From Russula earlei (Eukaryota; Basidiomycota; Agaricomycetes; Russulales; Russulaceae), in assembly GCA_025769875.1 (NCBI GenBank), contig JAGFNK010000168.1:1-64000 (forward strand): a DNA stretch of 64,000 nucleotides. Direction: 5' to 3'. This document shows positions 1-11,157 of this stretch, piece by piece; position 1 is the stretch's first letter; each line of letters begins with the position of its first letter. The position numbers and the translations under genes were made by a program. The notes under the pieces are model-generated. The model did not search any database, was not told the DNA's origin, and saw only the letters and a program-made list of their open reading frames with translations.

Positions 1-484
1 AACAGCAGCCTCCCCTATGTGCAGATCTGAACACTCTATAGAGAGTCTCTCAACTCAGTCTTATTGACTCACCCACTCGTTCACCTTTCCTTTTGGAGTC
101 TCTCAACTCACAGTCTTACCGACTCACCCACTTGATGGTCTACCAAGATGCACGCACGCCACACATGAATGCACTCCCTCATCACTGGGTTAGGTCTCAT
201 CTGATCTAATCTACTGACTGTCTAGATCACGGGGGGATGTTGAGATAAAGAGTAGCCGAGGCATTGATGTGTCGGCCCAAACTGTCTGGGCGGCCCACAG
301 GCCCAGACCACATAAGTGTTTCAGCTAAGTTGCTGAAATGCGTATGATAACAAAATTGGATAGTATGATCTAAGACAATCGGTAGCTAGCACATAGCAAT
401 CATGAAAACAATTTGATAGTTACTACAGACAAAATAATTAGGGACGCTCTCAGATACTTAAGAGTGTTGTACATACAGTAGATA

Positions 485-699
485 CAGTGACCCAAAAAAC
501 TGTTCAAATGTTTTGTACATTTTCATTGTATTAACCATATCTAGAGAACCACTGCAGCTAATAATATGTAACTAGGTTTGTTTTCAAGCTCTACATCATA
601 GCTTTGTAATGGTATACTTTATACAGCATAAGCATATTATTTAGGAAGATATAAGGTATGTTTGCTGGTGTACCCATTTGAACAGTTTTTTGGCCTTGG
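485..699 (+). repeat. Left terminal inverted repeat of the Tc1 element
   Basis: This pairs imperfectly with about 1890-2107. It carries an outer motif at 491-510 and an inverted copy of it at about 676-696. Confidence 0.8.
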
Positions 700-844
700 T
701 TAGTGAATTCATTATTTCTCAGATTGAGATTCATATTCTTTCCCCAGAGGGCTAAAATTGAACATGGAGGTCATGTGACCTATAATAAACTGAAACCATG
801 TGCAAATAAGCCAAAACAGCTGCTTCTTCTTCACCAACAACATC

Positions 845-1865
845 ATGAAGTCTCTTCTTCCTCATGAAGTCAACTACATCATCTCCCTTCTCCAGGCCAA
901 CCATTCAGTTGCTAACATTGCCAAGGCAGCACACAGAAGCATTGGTTCAATCACCAACATTTCACCAGAAATACCTTCCTGATCCTTCCAAAGTCCTCTG
1001 GATGTCGTCCTTCCAAGCTCTCTAACCTTGACATCCTGCTTTGCCACATGCCTTCTTAGCTCTGGAGAAGCAGATACTGCTCCTCAGGTGGCTAGAAGGT
1101 TGGAGGTCATCAAAGAGTCCACTATCTCCAATCAGACCATTCAAAACTACCTTAACAAGGCAGGCTTGAAGGCAGTTACAAAGAAGAAGAGGCCTTACCT
1201 TAAACCAAGTCACTATAGGGCCAGAAAGGACTTTGCAGAAAAGTACCTATACTGGACTGTGGAGGACTGGAAGAGGGTAATTTGGTCAGATGAGACCAAA
1301 ATCAATCATATGGGCTCAGATGGCAAGAAATGGGCTTGGAAAAAAAGAGGAGAGCACCTTTCTGAACAGCCTTGTTCAGCCAACAGTCAAACATGGAGGA
1401 GGTTCCTTGATGTTGTGGGGCTGCATGTCTTGGGAAGGAGTTGGGCATGCAGCAAAGATTGATGGAAGGATGGATGCTGAACTTTATTGCAGCATTTTGG
1501 AGGATGAACTACTTGCATCTATCAAGTATTTCAAGAAGAAATGCAAAGATACCCTCTTTCAACAGGACAATGCCTCTATCCACAAGAGCAGGCTTGCCAC
1601 ATCTTGGTTCCAAGACCACAGAATTCAGGTCATGGACTGGCCAGCTCAATCCCCAGACCTCAATCCTATTGAGCATCTTTGGGCTCATCTCAAAAAGAAG
1701 CTTGCAGCTTATCCAACACCCCCTAAGGGAATCAATGAACTTTGGGAGCACACACAGCTGGAATGGGAGGCCATTGATCAAACTGTTGTGCAGAATTTGA
1801 TAGAAAGTATGCCTAGGAGGGTGGAAGAGGTGTTCAAAGCAAATGGAGGATACACAAACTACTAA
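845..1865 (+). pseudogene. Tc1-type DD34E transposase, frameshifted
   Basis: Several frames together give a Tc1 transposase. They are an N-terminal helix-turn-helix region (from about 845), a middle part with the first catalytic Asp in WSDET (near 1290), and a C-terminal part with the second Asp in QQDNAS and the Glu in NPIEHLW. Exactly 34 residues separate the last two, so the signature is DD34E. The reading frame must change at about 960-990, 1050 and 1380-1390, and stops occur in each single frame. No single ORF encodes the protein, so it is a decayed copy that could move only if another copy supplied transposase. Confidence 0.88.
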
Positions 1866-1889
1866 TTTTTGGCATATACCCTATTTAGA

Positions 1890-2107
1890 TACCAAGGCAA
1901 AAAAACTGTTCAAATGGATACACTGGAAGAAATACCTTATATCTTCTTACATAATTATGTTCATAGTATATATAGTATTTTATTACAAAGCTATGATGTA
2001 GAGCTTTAAAACAAGCCCACTAACATGTTATCAGCTGCAGTGGTTCTCTAGATATGGTTAATACAATGAAAATGTACAAAACATTTGAACAGTTTTTTGG
2101 GTCACTG
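1890..2107 (-). repeat. Right terminal inverted repeat of the Tc1 element
   Basis: This is the reverse-complement partner of 485-699, with small length differences. It has the same inner and outer motif copies, at about 1896-1914 and 2082-2101. Confidence 0.8.
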
Positions 2108-2299
2108 TACTTCAGTTTCGTCTCACAGAAACTGAAGTAAGTACTTACTATCTCACGATCTTATCAGTAGCTGATTATGTGTTGTAGTATCATTTTTATT
2201 AGGTAAATATGACACAATAGTTTCATCTCACAGAAACTGAATATCATTTTTATTAGATCTACTATGATCTAATCTTCCTTATCACTGTGCGATTCAACA

Positions 2300-3402
2300 T
2301 TTATTTCAAAATTTTAATAATAAAAAATAGCCATGTTGCCCTCAGTACACTTGTGGTTTCTATCCATGCATTGTGCAGGTTTCTCTGTGGGGTGGGTTGG
2401 ACAAGTGAGTGTCAAGAAGACCACAATGTGGTTTCTGCTTCCAAAATTGGAACAAACAATGAAAAAAAAAAAAAAGTCTCTGGGGTCCTTGATCACTTTT
2501 CTCACTCAGATGCTTACAAATCACAGTGTCTTCATGAAAACTGAGCTGGCCAGTCCCTGTTGCCATAGAGTGGGATTGTCAAACTCATTATCCCTCAATA
2601 AAATAAATTACATTATATCACTTGTGAATCATGATAAGTCCAGTAAATTAAAATGAGTGTAGTAAGTTACATATGAGCTGGATGAATTACAGTAATTGAA
2701 CTTGAACATAGTGAATTGCAATTTGCTGCACCCAAGTCACAATTGTTGTCACAACCACAGTCACGATTGCATACAAAAAATATCAAAATGACCATCTCAA
2801 TGTCAATGTGACAGCTGTTGCATTGGCATCACAATTCCATTGCAATATTTGAGGTGCATTATGAGTTGTGATGATCAGGGCCATATTTAGTGCATTTAGT
2901 GCATCGCATCACAGTGCAAGATAAGAACTCAGTATAAGCCTTGTACCATCATCACTTCATGATCCATATTCATCTGGTGTCCCATCACTGTATCATGATA
3001 TGATAGATGTATTGTCCTCCCTATCCTAAACTGTGGAGTTGCCATGGTATAAAGCTAATCCCTCTGGTTATGATCCTCTCCAGCTGTGCTCCGACTCCCA
3101 AGTCCCAACTAATTGCTACAGGTACCGGTTACCTGCAATCTTTCTTTCTAAACCTACTACGCCACTGTCCCCGACAACTTCCGTCTTCAACATTTGATAT
3201 TCCCACTCATAAATACCACCAATGCGCATCTCTTCTGTCTTTGCCATGCTTTGCCTCGCTGGTGGCATCATTCCCTCGCTCGCACTTCCCTCTGAAAAAA
3301 ACGGGGTATGCCAACCTCCTCGAGTTCAACTTCTCCCCTGATGTGAACTTTACTGTGCAGAAAAGACAAAACCACATCCCCCAGTCATCAGGAAAAAACA
3401 AA
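2300..3402. other. AT-rich non-coding stretch
   Basis: Only short ORFs without coding character are present. There is an A-run near 2461-2474. I see no gene, RNA or clear repeat here. It lies between the LTR and a possible element with CTATGTAG-rich ends. Confidence 0.5.
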
Positions 3403-6122
3403 AATGCTATGTAGCGCTATATAGCTACCATAGCGTCTGTAGCAACTTTACAACCATCGAGGTTTCATGCCTACATAGCAACCACCAAACTCTATATAGC
3501 CGCCACCAGGGTTATATAGAGCACCATTGACTACATTTCTTCTACCAATGCTACATAAATCATACAATGTTATATCAACAACATAAATATACATTTCTTC
3601 CCATCATCAACCATACCTATGTAGCCAACCACATCCTTATGTTCTACTGATTGCAACATTGTTATGATAAACAACTCAGGCACTTAAATTCACACAAATG
3701 TCAGGAAACAATATATATTTCACATATCAACGCTAACTAATATTTTTGAACTACAGTCGGATACTCGCCTCCGCGGCGCTGTTCCGGCTCTCGCACGCGG
3801 CACTTCTTGGGACTGCGCCCGTAGCCGTCGTCGTCATTTGCGTATGCGTTCTAAGCGGCGTCTCGTCGTCGCTCCATATGTCCATTTCTCCCCCCGAGCA
3901 CTTGACGAAAGGCCAGAGAGTATGAGAGAGTGCACAAAAACGAAAAGGAATAACGCACCTGTTCACTGTTCATCGGCCTGTGCCCAGGAGCAAGGGCCAC
4001 CTTCTCTCGTTTCTTGGACTTGGACAGTGGTGTCGGTGGCTTTGTCGCGGTAAGAGGAGGCATCAAGGACGATGCAGAAGACGGCACCAGGGTACAGGTG
4101 AGTCGAGACGTGAACGTGTGTTCAACGTTTTGAAGCCGCGCGAAGCCTGTGCAAAGGAAAGCAGAGGGGAGTGACAAAAAAACGAAAAGCGAAAAAAAGG
4201 GGGGGGAAGGGTAACGCACAGAATGCGTAAGACACTCATTGAAGACGCCGAGCATGGTTGTACTTGTCACTGTGACAGTGAGATTGCGCAAGTAAAAGGA
4301 AACCTGAAACGCACATTGGCGAGACCTAGGGAGAGGGTCGCACTTTCGTTTTCTGTGATGTGCCCATCCCCTGAAATACCATTTCCTGCGTGCGGGAGCT
4401 CGCTTTCGGTTCAAGCGTACTTTACCTTCAAGCAACGCGTGTTTTCCCCCGCGCGCGATTTTGGTTAAGTTGTTTGTGTGCATTTTTTTTTTTCTTTCAC
4501 TTAAATACAAGTCCTCTCATATGTCGTTGTCGTCCCCATCGTCACCACTGCAGTGACACAGAAGAAGGGAGTGAGAAGGCAGCTTGAAGGCCAACAAGAG
4601 GCTGTTTAGTAGGAAGGAGAGGGGAGATGATGAGAGAGTGCGTGAAAACGAAACAAAAAACGCACCCGCGGAAACAACATGGCGCGGGAAAACTTGAAAA
4701 CTTGAATGATTTGGGTAATAGCCGGTGAAAACTTGATGAAACTGGCAGCTTGGGAGTCTTGAACTGGGACCATGGGGAAGGAAGAGTGGGCAGGAGAGGG
4801 TAAAGAGCGGAAGAATGACGGCAAAAGAAAATGAACGCGATTAGTAAAAACGAAGAGGCCGTCGTCAAAAAAGGTTTGAAGTCGACAAGTTGAACATGTT
4901 GGCCTTTTTTACCTTGTGCCTTGCCATCACATATGTCAACATCCCATTGCATAGTCACATAGACAAGCAAGCAGCATTTTTGACCACTCGCACTTGCATG
5001 TTCCCCATGTGCTCTCTCCCCTCTCCTCTCCTTTGCACTGTAAGGTGAGTTGCGGGCTTGGACGTGGATCATGGCGGACTGGCCAATGCTGACCAAGCGT
5101 CACCCACACCCACCGCGAGAGACAAGTCAACAAGCCGAACGCCCGACACGCGCGCCCCACAACTCCCTCTCTCCACCACGTCACACACGCAAGCACACCA
5201 CGCCCTCCGCCTCTCGCCTCCGATGCACACACTCGCTCCTCCGCCTCCGACGTCGCTACCACCCACGCGCACCCGTACGCATACCCCCACGCTCACCCCC
5301 ATGCGCACGCACGCTCGCCTGCACGCCCGCCACTGCCTCATCAGGCAGAAGTCCCCAATGCTCGAGACCTGGCCGACCACCCCTTCACGGCATTTCGGCC
5401 ACGCCGACTAGTGCCCACTCGTTGCTACAGCCCCCTTAACTATACCCTTCCAAAGCCTAGCTTCGTTACACCTGTCGCCTCAACGCCGCGATCACACGCG
5501 TCCATACCCATTTATCTCAGAATACATTTACCTCTCTTTAGCTACCCTCATTCTAGGATACCATTTAGTCTAGCTCCAGTCCCAATGTACATAAAAACCA
5601 GCCTTCGTCTCTAGGGCGAAGGCAAGAAAGGAAGGAAATAGAAAGAAAGCAAGCAAGCAAGAAACCCTTTTACCCCCACTTCGACCGACTCGCGCGCGCA
5701 GCCGCCTCCCATCAGGAGAGGAGAGGCGAGAAAGAAAAATGGTGTCATCAGGGGAGAAGGAGAGGGGAAGGATGGGAAAGGGGAGAGTGGGTTGGGGAGG
5801 AGAGGAGAGGACAATTTGCAGCGTAGCATGGCCACCATCAGTAAGGCTCGATAGTGCAATATAATTATAATAACCAATAGTCTCCATAGAGCAATGTAAT
5901 GAACAATTGTCTCCATAAGGCAATGTAATAAACTGATTGTCTCCATAGTGCAATGTAGTAAACTGATCATCTCCATAGACAACCATAATTTCCGTCATCC
6001 TACATAGTGATATGTAGACTTGGTTTCATCTACTGTGCCTACATAAATATAGTCATAAACTACTGGAACTACATTGAGCAATATAGACTTACTATGATGC
6101 TATAGAGCACTACATAGTATGT
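3403..6122. mobile_element. Possible DNA element with CTATGTAG-rich inverted ends
   Basis: The left end (about 3403-3500) and the reverse complement of the right end (about 6000-6122) share a similar order of CTATGTAG/CTATATAG-type words, as imperfect terminal inverted repeats would. The 2.7 kb interior has no convincing ORF. Part of it is GC-rich and low in complexity (about 5050-5400). No target duplication or transposase could be identified. It may instead be a mixture of unrelated repeats. Confidence 0.3.
5881..5979. repeat. Tandem repeat, 30-bp unit, about 3.3 copies
   Basis: Three consecutive units of 29-30 bp each begin TCTCCATA, continue with GCAATGTA and end near AACTGAT. A partial fourth follows. 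This is a short minisatellite near the right end of the possible element at 3403-6122. Confidence 0.85.
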
Positions 6123-6364
6123 TGTTGTGCTATGGTGTCTATGGTGTCTACAGAATTAAGCGGTGTCTATGGACCAGACCGGTTTTTCCTGATGGTAGGC
6201 GCGCGCCTGCCCTGGAGGCACAGCTCGCCGATCTTTCCCGAAAACGCAATGACCCGAGGGTGTATTCCATGATGCGATCGCGATCGCGAGAAAACCTTCA
6301 GGATCAGATAGATGCACTCGAATTCCAACTGGTAATGGCAAAGGACGACAAAGCTAAACCCTAG
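6119..6364 (+). pseudogene. Fragment of an unidentified protein gene (3' end)
   Basis: The last about 58 codons look like real coding sequence: charged and helical, with segments such as EAQLADLSRKRND and QDQIDALEFQL suggesting a coiled coil, ending in a TAG. The first part lies in CTATGG/TCTAC-rich repeat sequence. The fragment abuts the right end of the possible mobile element, so the upstream part of the gene appears lost or displaced. I do not recognise the family. It could also be an exon of an unusual gene or part of a retroelement. Confidence 0.3.
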
Positions 6365-6958
6365 TAGTGAGATACTTAGAAATGTTTTATACATACAGTA
6401 CTACTTAGGGCTGCCGCCCGTAGCCTCAGCCTGAGCCGTACATGTACGGTTCACAACTGGCCCACTGAAAGGAGTGTGCCGATATCAAACGTGCAGCCTG
6501 AGTGGCCTTGGGTAATTTCATTCTGTCGGGGTTCATGACCTTGTCAATCCTCCCCCAGAAGCTCGAGTTGCAGGCCTGGGCACGTTCAAGGAAGGCGAAT
6601 CTAATCGTTTTGTGACAGGCATGCAGAACCTGGACCGGGTCTGGCCTCTAAAACGTAATCAGATGGAGATGGAGTTCTCTTCCCACTTACCGTAAGTTAG
6701 CATCCGCTACGATGTCGCAGCCCTGACCTGGGTCCATGTTCAGGATCTCGACGTATCAAATCGATGCGGAGGCAACGCCAGAGTTGGGGTATAATGTGAT
6801 TTTCACCAGCTATAATACAGTATGGGACACCTAACAACGGGGAATATTACAAACCCAGCCCAACCCTTACACCTCTATACCAACCATCCACACCACCCTC
6901 TCTGGTCCTTGGTTGCTATTGTACAAATGCTCACCCAGCCACCCGCGGAATGCTTCTG
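6365..6958. other. Intergenic region, no gene seen
   Basis: I find no ORF, RNA or repeat that can be supported. The 3' end of the unassigned minus-strand gene follows at 6959. Confidence 0.5.
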
Positions 6959-8876
6959 CTAATAATCATCCACCATGGGTCCTACCTCGTCGCCTGTTCC
7001 CACCGGCCCACCCCACCCACCGACGTTGCGTAGTAGAGGGTCAAGCGAGGCAAGTTCGTCCCTGATGCTGTTTCTCGCGAAACCATCGAGCTCCTTCAGG
7101 AGTATCGAGATGATTTTCTGAGCAACAATAAAAAAACAACAACGGTGAACCACGCGACGATCATATCACCGGCCACAATATGTATCAGCATCCATCCATA
7201 CACACGACGCGATATGAAACAAAGCGGAACGAGTGACGATACGTCGAAGAATAAAAAAATGGTTTTGCGCACCTTGAATTTGCTGTCTACCTTGAGTACG
7301 AGTTCGCCCAGCGCCGGTGTCCAGCTCGGTGGAGGGCTGTGCAGCACACCGTTGCTCGCGGTCGAGCCAAGAGCGACACTCCAGAGCGCCTCATCTACGG
7401 CGGACGTCTGCGTCGGATTCTGGAAGAGATAGGACACGCCTGGGTGCGGCAAGAGCCCAAGCATGTGCTGCGATGCATGTGGGAAAGGAGAAGGCCCAAG
7501 AAGCTTCGCGAGTTTGGCATAGAACGCAGAGAGGATGTCGAGGAGTGAGAGGAGAGTCTGAGTATAATCGAGGGGGAAGGGCTAGGTTTTTTATTAGTAC
7601 GCCGTGCGTGTCAGGCAAAAGGAGCGATGATTACCATGTGTGGGATGGTGAGGAAGGTGTCGGAAGTGTCAGGCATGTTCAAGGGATAATCCCCCATGCC
7701 TGCATGTCGTTTTGACGGCCGTTTCCAGAGGCGCTAAAAAATACATTACATTTCCGTACGTGAGAGAGGATAGCAGCACGTTGAATTACCATTTTTGGTT
7801 TGTCATTCTCCTCCTTCGCCTGCTCATACTCCGTGAGCATGTTGAGGGAAGAGCGCAAAAAGTCGGTCGGGTGCGATACATCAAAGAGTGATGAGAGGGA
7901 CATGGCAAGGATCGCGAAGCGGTGTGTTCTTACGGCAGGTGGATCAGCCCAATTTGTGCCGCCCCATCACCGAAGGGGACCACGTACCGCTTCTTCATCG
8001 CTGTATTGTTAAATACGCGATCGAGCTCCGAGCGCGACATCATAATCGTGTGGAACCAATGGCTTCGTCTAGCATGCCCGCAGGAAAAAAAAAAAAAAAA
8101 AGACGAACCGCGTCAGAACGAAGAAAAGGAAGAAGGCAAAGCATGAAAGGTAGGTCAAGTTTGAACGCCACACAATTGTGTACGCACCCGTCATGCACGT
8201 TCCGCATATACGTCAAAGTGATGATGCGCTTCTGCACCAAATCCCGTAAATACTCGATCGTCGCGCCGGGGCTGGGCCCCATGCCTGCGCTGCCAAAGAA
8301 CGGGCCCGCAGAGATGGGCTCATGGTACAAGCTCTGGGTGTCGGAATCGCGGGCGGTGGGCGTCGCCGCCGATGCGGGTGTGACTGCGGCCCCCGCACCC
8401 GGCTGCTGTTGCGGTGGCGACTGTGATTGTGATTGTTGATGCGCGTGGTGCATGGTGAAGGAAGGGAACGCAGGGGTGGACGTGCCGGATGCGCTTGGTG
8501 TTGGGATGGCGCTGGAGGACGCAGAGGGCGGTGGGGGTGGGGGTGGTAGGGGCAACGGCGATGAGGCTGGCACCGGTGGTCCTGGTGGGGCGTGCGGTGC
8601 GTGCGCGTGCATGCCGTTTGTGTTGCTGGCAGCTGCGACTGCGACTGCGGCCGTAGAAGGGGCGGCATTGCTGATGCCGTTGGTGCTGGCGCTACCGTTA
8701 CCGCCACCGTTGATGGTACTTGCATGGTTAATGTTGGCATTGCTGTTGTTGTTGCTGTTACTGACGCCGATGCCGCTGGAAGATTTGAAGGAAGAGAGGA
8801 GGTTTTGGGCGGAGGATTTGCGGCGCATTGAAGGGCGGAAGGAGGATTGAGAATCTGAATTTGAGGGGGGGGGCAT
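6959..8876 (-). CDS. Unassigned conserved-looking fungal protein, 483 aa
   Basis: Six exons (8188-8876, 7988-8068, 7790-7928, 7635-7733, 7273-7557, 6959-7117) join in phase to give 483 residues. Introns are GT-AG, 55-155 nt. Residues 1-150 are low-complexity: an early basic/serine patch (RRKSSAQNLLSSF), Asn/Ala-rich runs, a stretch of seven prolines and Gln/His-rich repeats. From about residue 210 the protein is folded-looking, with motifs such as LRDLVQKRIITLTY and HWFHTIM, a long helical middle (LLSLLDILSAFYAKL) and a helical C-terminus (KIISILLKELDGF). I see no signal peptide or membrane segment. The splice phases and codon usage make a real gene near certain. I cannot name the family. It starts 133 bp from the divergent NTF2 gene, so they probably share a promoter. 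Confidence 0.85.
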
Positions 8877-9009
8877 GCGTGCCTAGTGAGGGGTTCGTCG
8901 TGGGGAACAACGTCAACGGGATCAATTCACTCTTCATTTCCTCGCGACGATCCGAAATCTAATCAGACGCCCACCGCCGCATCTCTTTTCACCTTCCCAC
9001 TTCAAACCC

Positions 9010-9645
9010 ATGGCTGATATCAACGCAGTCGCACGACAGTTCACCGATGTCTACTATCAAACCTTCGACTCAAATCGCGCTGGCCTCGCCTTTCTCTACG
9101 TACGTCACTTCTCACATCCCGTGCGGCCATCGGTGATCATGGTCGTCCTAGCGAGAGTCATCTATGCTCACCTTCGAAGGATCCCCGGTCCAGGGTGTGG
9201 CCGCCATCATCGAGAAGCTCACGGTAAATCCCCTACTTTTGCTCCATCGCTTCTGACTGTATTCATGACTCGGGCATCCGCGGCTCCAGTCCCTGCCCTT
9301 CCAGAAAGTACAACACAAAGTGACGACGAGCGACGCGCAACCCTCCTCCCCGACTGTCGCATCGCTCATAGTGAACGTGACGGGCCTGCTTGTGGTGAGT
9401 ACCGAGCGCTGCGTCGTGACCCTTTATTGATAACGACCCACTAGGTCGATGACAGCCCTAACGCGCTGCAATTTTCCCAAGTGTTCCATCTTATCCCAGA
9501 TGGTGGGAGTTACTACGTGTACGTCCATCCTCATCGCAATATCGTAGGAAACTGACGACGTGGCTTTTTTTTTTTTTTCGTCGGCCCCGGGACCTTCTTT
9601 CTTTGTAGGCTTAATGACATCTTCCGTCTCAACTATGGCGCTTAA
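9010..9645 (+). CDS. NTF2: Nuclear transport factor 2
   Basis: Five exons (9010-9099, 9152-9223, 9290-9394, 9445-9518, 9609-9645) give 125 aa, the usual NTF2 length. The protein starts MADINAVARQF and contains the family's YYQTFD, LTFEG, IIEKLTSLPFQKV, GLLVVDD and the terminal NDIFRLNYG. NTF2 is a homodimeric cone-shaped protein that binds RanGDP and FG-nucleoporins and carries Ran back into the nucleus. The introns are 52, 66, 50 and 90 nt, all GT-AG, and the last contains a long T-run. The gene is divergent from the one ending at 8876 and convergent with Rab11. Confidence 0.97.
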
Positions 9646-10007
9646 TTGCGTGGGCAGGGTAGTGATGGGTCGAATGTAGATGTGTGAAGGTTGAGTGTAA
9701 ATGTTCTTTGTGCCAAGTGGGAGAGGTATACCTAGCAAACGCCCACCATGATGCAAGTAAAGTTACCAAACACAGTCAGGCGGACGTTTCAGAAAATTGC
9801 GACACGTCGCGTTGGCTTGCGATAAACGAGCGGCAACCACTATCAAAGGTCAAATGGTTGCCGCTCTCACGAGATATTCAGTACACAACGCGGTACGTCT
9901 AGCATTAAGGGAAGTGCCAACAAGAGTGGGTGATCAACAGCCAGACGCGGTGTAATTACATGGTGGTATGTACAAGTAAGTGCATCCGCCGAACGGGGCA
10001 GAGACGT
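9646..10007. other. Convergent intergenic region between NTF2 and Rab11
   Basis: These 362 bp hold the 3' flanks of both genes. No ORF or repeat can be supported. Confidence 0.6.
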
Positions 10008-10976
10008 CTAGCAACAGCCACCGCCAGCTTTGGCGCTCGCATCGACGCTCGGCGAGACGGTAAGGGTGTCACCCGAAGAGGGCTTGATCGGGTCCGCACT
10101 CTGCTCGAGTTGCTTGCTTGATACGATGCGGTAGATATCAGTCAGGATAGTCTGGAAAGCCGATTCGACGTTTGACGCGTCCAGCGCGGATGTCTCGATA
10201 AACGACAACCCATTCTCCGCTGCGCTCGGTCGACCACGTGTGAGTTCACGTAACCCAGAGGGAAAACCAAACACATACCAGCGAAGGATTTCGCTTCCTC
10301 GGTCGGCACAGCACGGAGGTGCTTAAGATCGCTCTTGTTACCGACTAGCATAATGACGATGTTCGAATCTGCATGGTCACGCAGCTCTTTGAGCCAGCGC
10401 GTTACGTTGACGTACGTCGCGTGTTTCGCAATGTCGTAAACAAGTAGTGCACCAACCGCACCACGGTAGTAACTGCGCAAGAGTCAGTAGATAACATGTG
10501 AATGTGTACGAGGAAGGACGCACGCAGCAGTAATGGCGCGGTATCTCTCTTGGCCGGCTGGCGATTGTGAGATGAGTGAGGACAGGAATTATATTATATT
10601 TGAGCGCACCAGTATCCCAGATTTGAGCCTTGAGTGTCTTCCCATCGACGTTTATTGAGCGAGTGGCAAACTCGACGCCAATCGTTGACTTTGTCTCGAG
10701 ATTGAATTCATTGCGAGTGAATCGCGAGAGCACTTGCCACAAGGGTGAATTGAAGGTTTCGACGAGAAGGCATTCCAGACGTACGATTACTATGCACAGA
10801 GAAGTCAGAGTTAGACAGGATGAGCTGAAAAGACGACAAGGTACTGACGACTTTCCGACGCCCGAGTCGCCAATCAGGACGACCTAGGGGAGAGGGTGCG
10901 ATTGAATATGGGGTGAGAGAACAAGAATAAAAACACACACCTTGAAAAGATAGTCGAAATTACTTCCATCAGCCAT
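10008..10976 (-). CDS. Rab11/Ypt3-type small GTPase
   Basis: Seven exons (10941-10976, 10849-10883, 10785-10789, 10610-10732, 10524-10557, 10279-10472, 10008-10219) give 212 aa. All GTPase motifs are present: P-loop GDSGVGKS, switch I region with [26 protein letters not shown] and ETSALDA. The C-terminus is GGGCC, the double-cysteine site for geranylgeranylation. Rab11/Ypt31-like GTPases drive exit from the trans-Golgi and recycling endosomes, in hyphae towards the tip. The third exon is only 5 nt, but it is needed: without it the frame after the P-loop is lost, and with it the protein reads GKSNLLSRF as in other Rab11 proteins. The gene shares a 181-bp divergent promoter with the ITFG1-like gene. 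Confidence 0.96.
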
Positions 10977-11157
10977 GGGAGTTTGAGAGATAGAGGTAGA
11001 TGATGGAGGGCAGAGTGAGAAATGATTGGAATAAGCACAGAGGTAGACGCGCTTCTTGCTCGCCTGGCAATGTGAAGGAGCGGAGATTCAAAATAAGTGC
11101 AATATTTAATTAAATAAACTGTTCGCTCTCTTCAATGAACAACAAGCAAGAAAGCCG

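Larger units (their letters stand above)
485..2107 (+). mobile_element. Tc1/mariner-family transposon, decayed
   Basis: The element is 1623 bp, starts CAGTGACCC, ends GGGTCACTG, and is flanked by TA on both sides (483-484 and 2108-2109), the standard Tc1/mariner target duplication. The terminal inverted repeats are long and imperfect, about 215 bp (485-699 and about 1890-2107). The interior encodes a Tc1-type DDE transposase on the + strand. It sits inside the LTR at 238-2299, so it is the younger insertion. Frameshifts in the transposase make it non-autonomous now. Confidence 0.9.
238..2299. mobile_element. LTR of a Copia/Gypsy-type retroelement, interrupted by a Tc1 insertion
   Basis: The sequence begins TGTTGAGA after a G-run that could be a polypurine tract (231-237) and ends with GATTCAACA, so the ends read TGTTGA...TCAACA as LTRs do. 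Removing the Tc1 insertion leaves an LTR of about 437 bp. The flanking bases do not match, so it is more likely the 3' LTR of an element extending left of the window than a solo LTR. Bases 1-237 would then be the end of its internal region, but I recognise no protein there. The inference rests on end structure only. Confidence 0.5.

Noticed and set aside
5050..5439. Pro/Arg/Thr-rich ORF as a gene
   Set aside because: Low-complexity CA/CC-rich DNA is open in several frames and has no splice or domain support.
8452..8850. Long + strand ORF opposite the unassigned minus-strand gene
   Set aside because: It is the complement of the Pro/Ala/Asn-rich low-complexity exon. The minus strand gives a spliced gene in phase.
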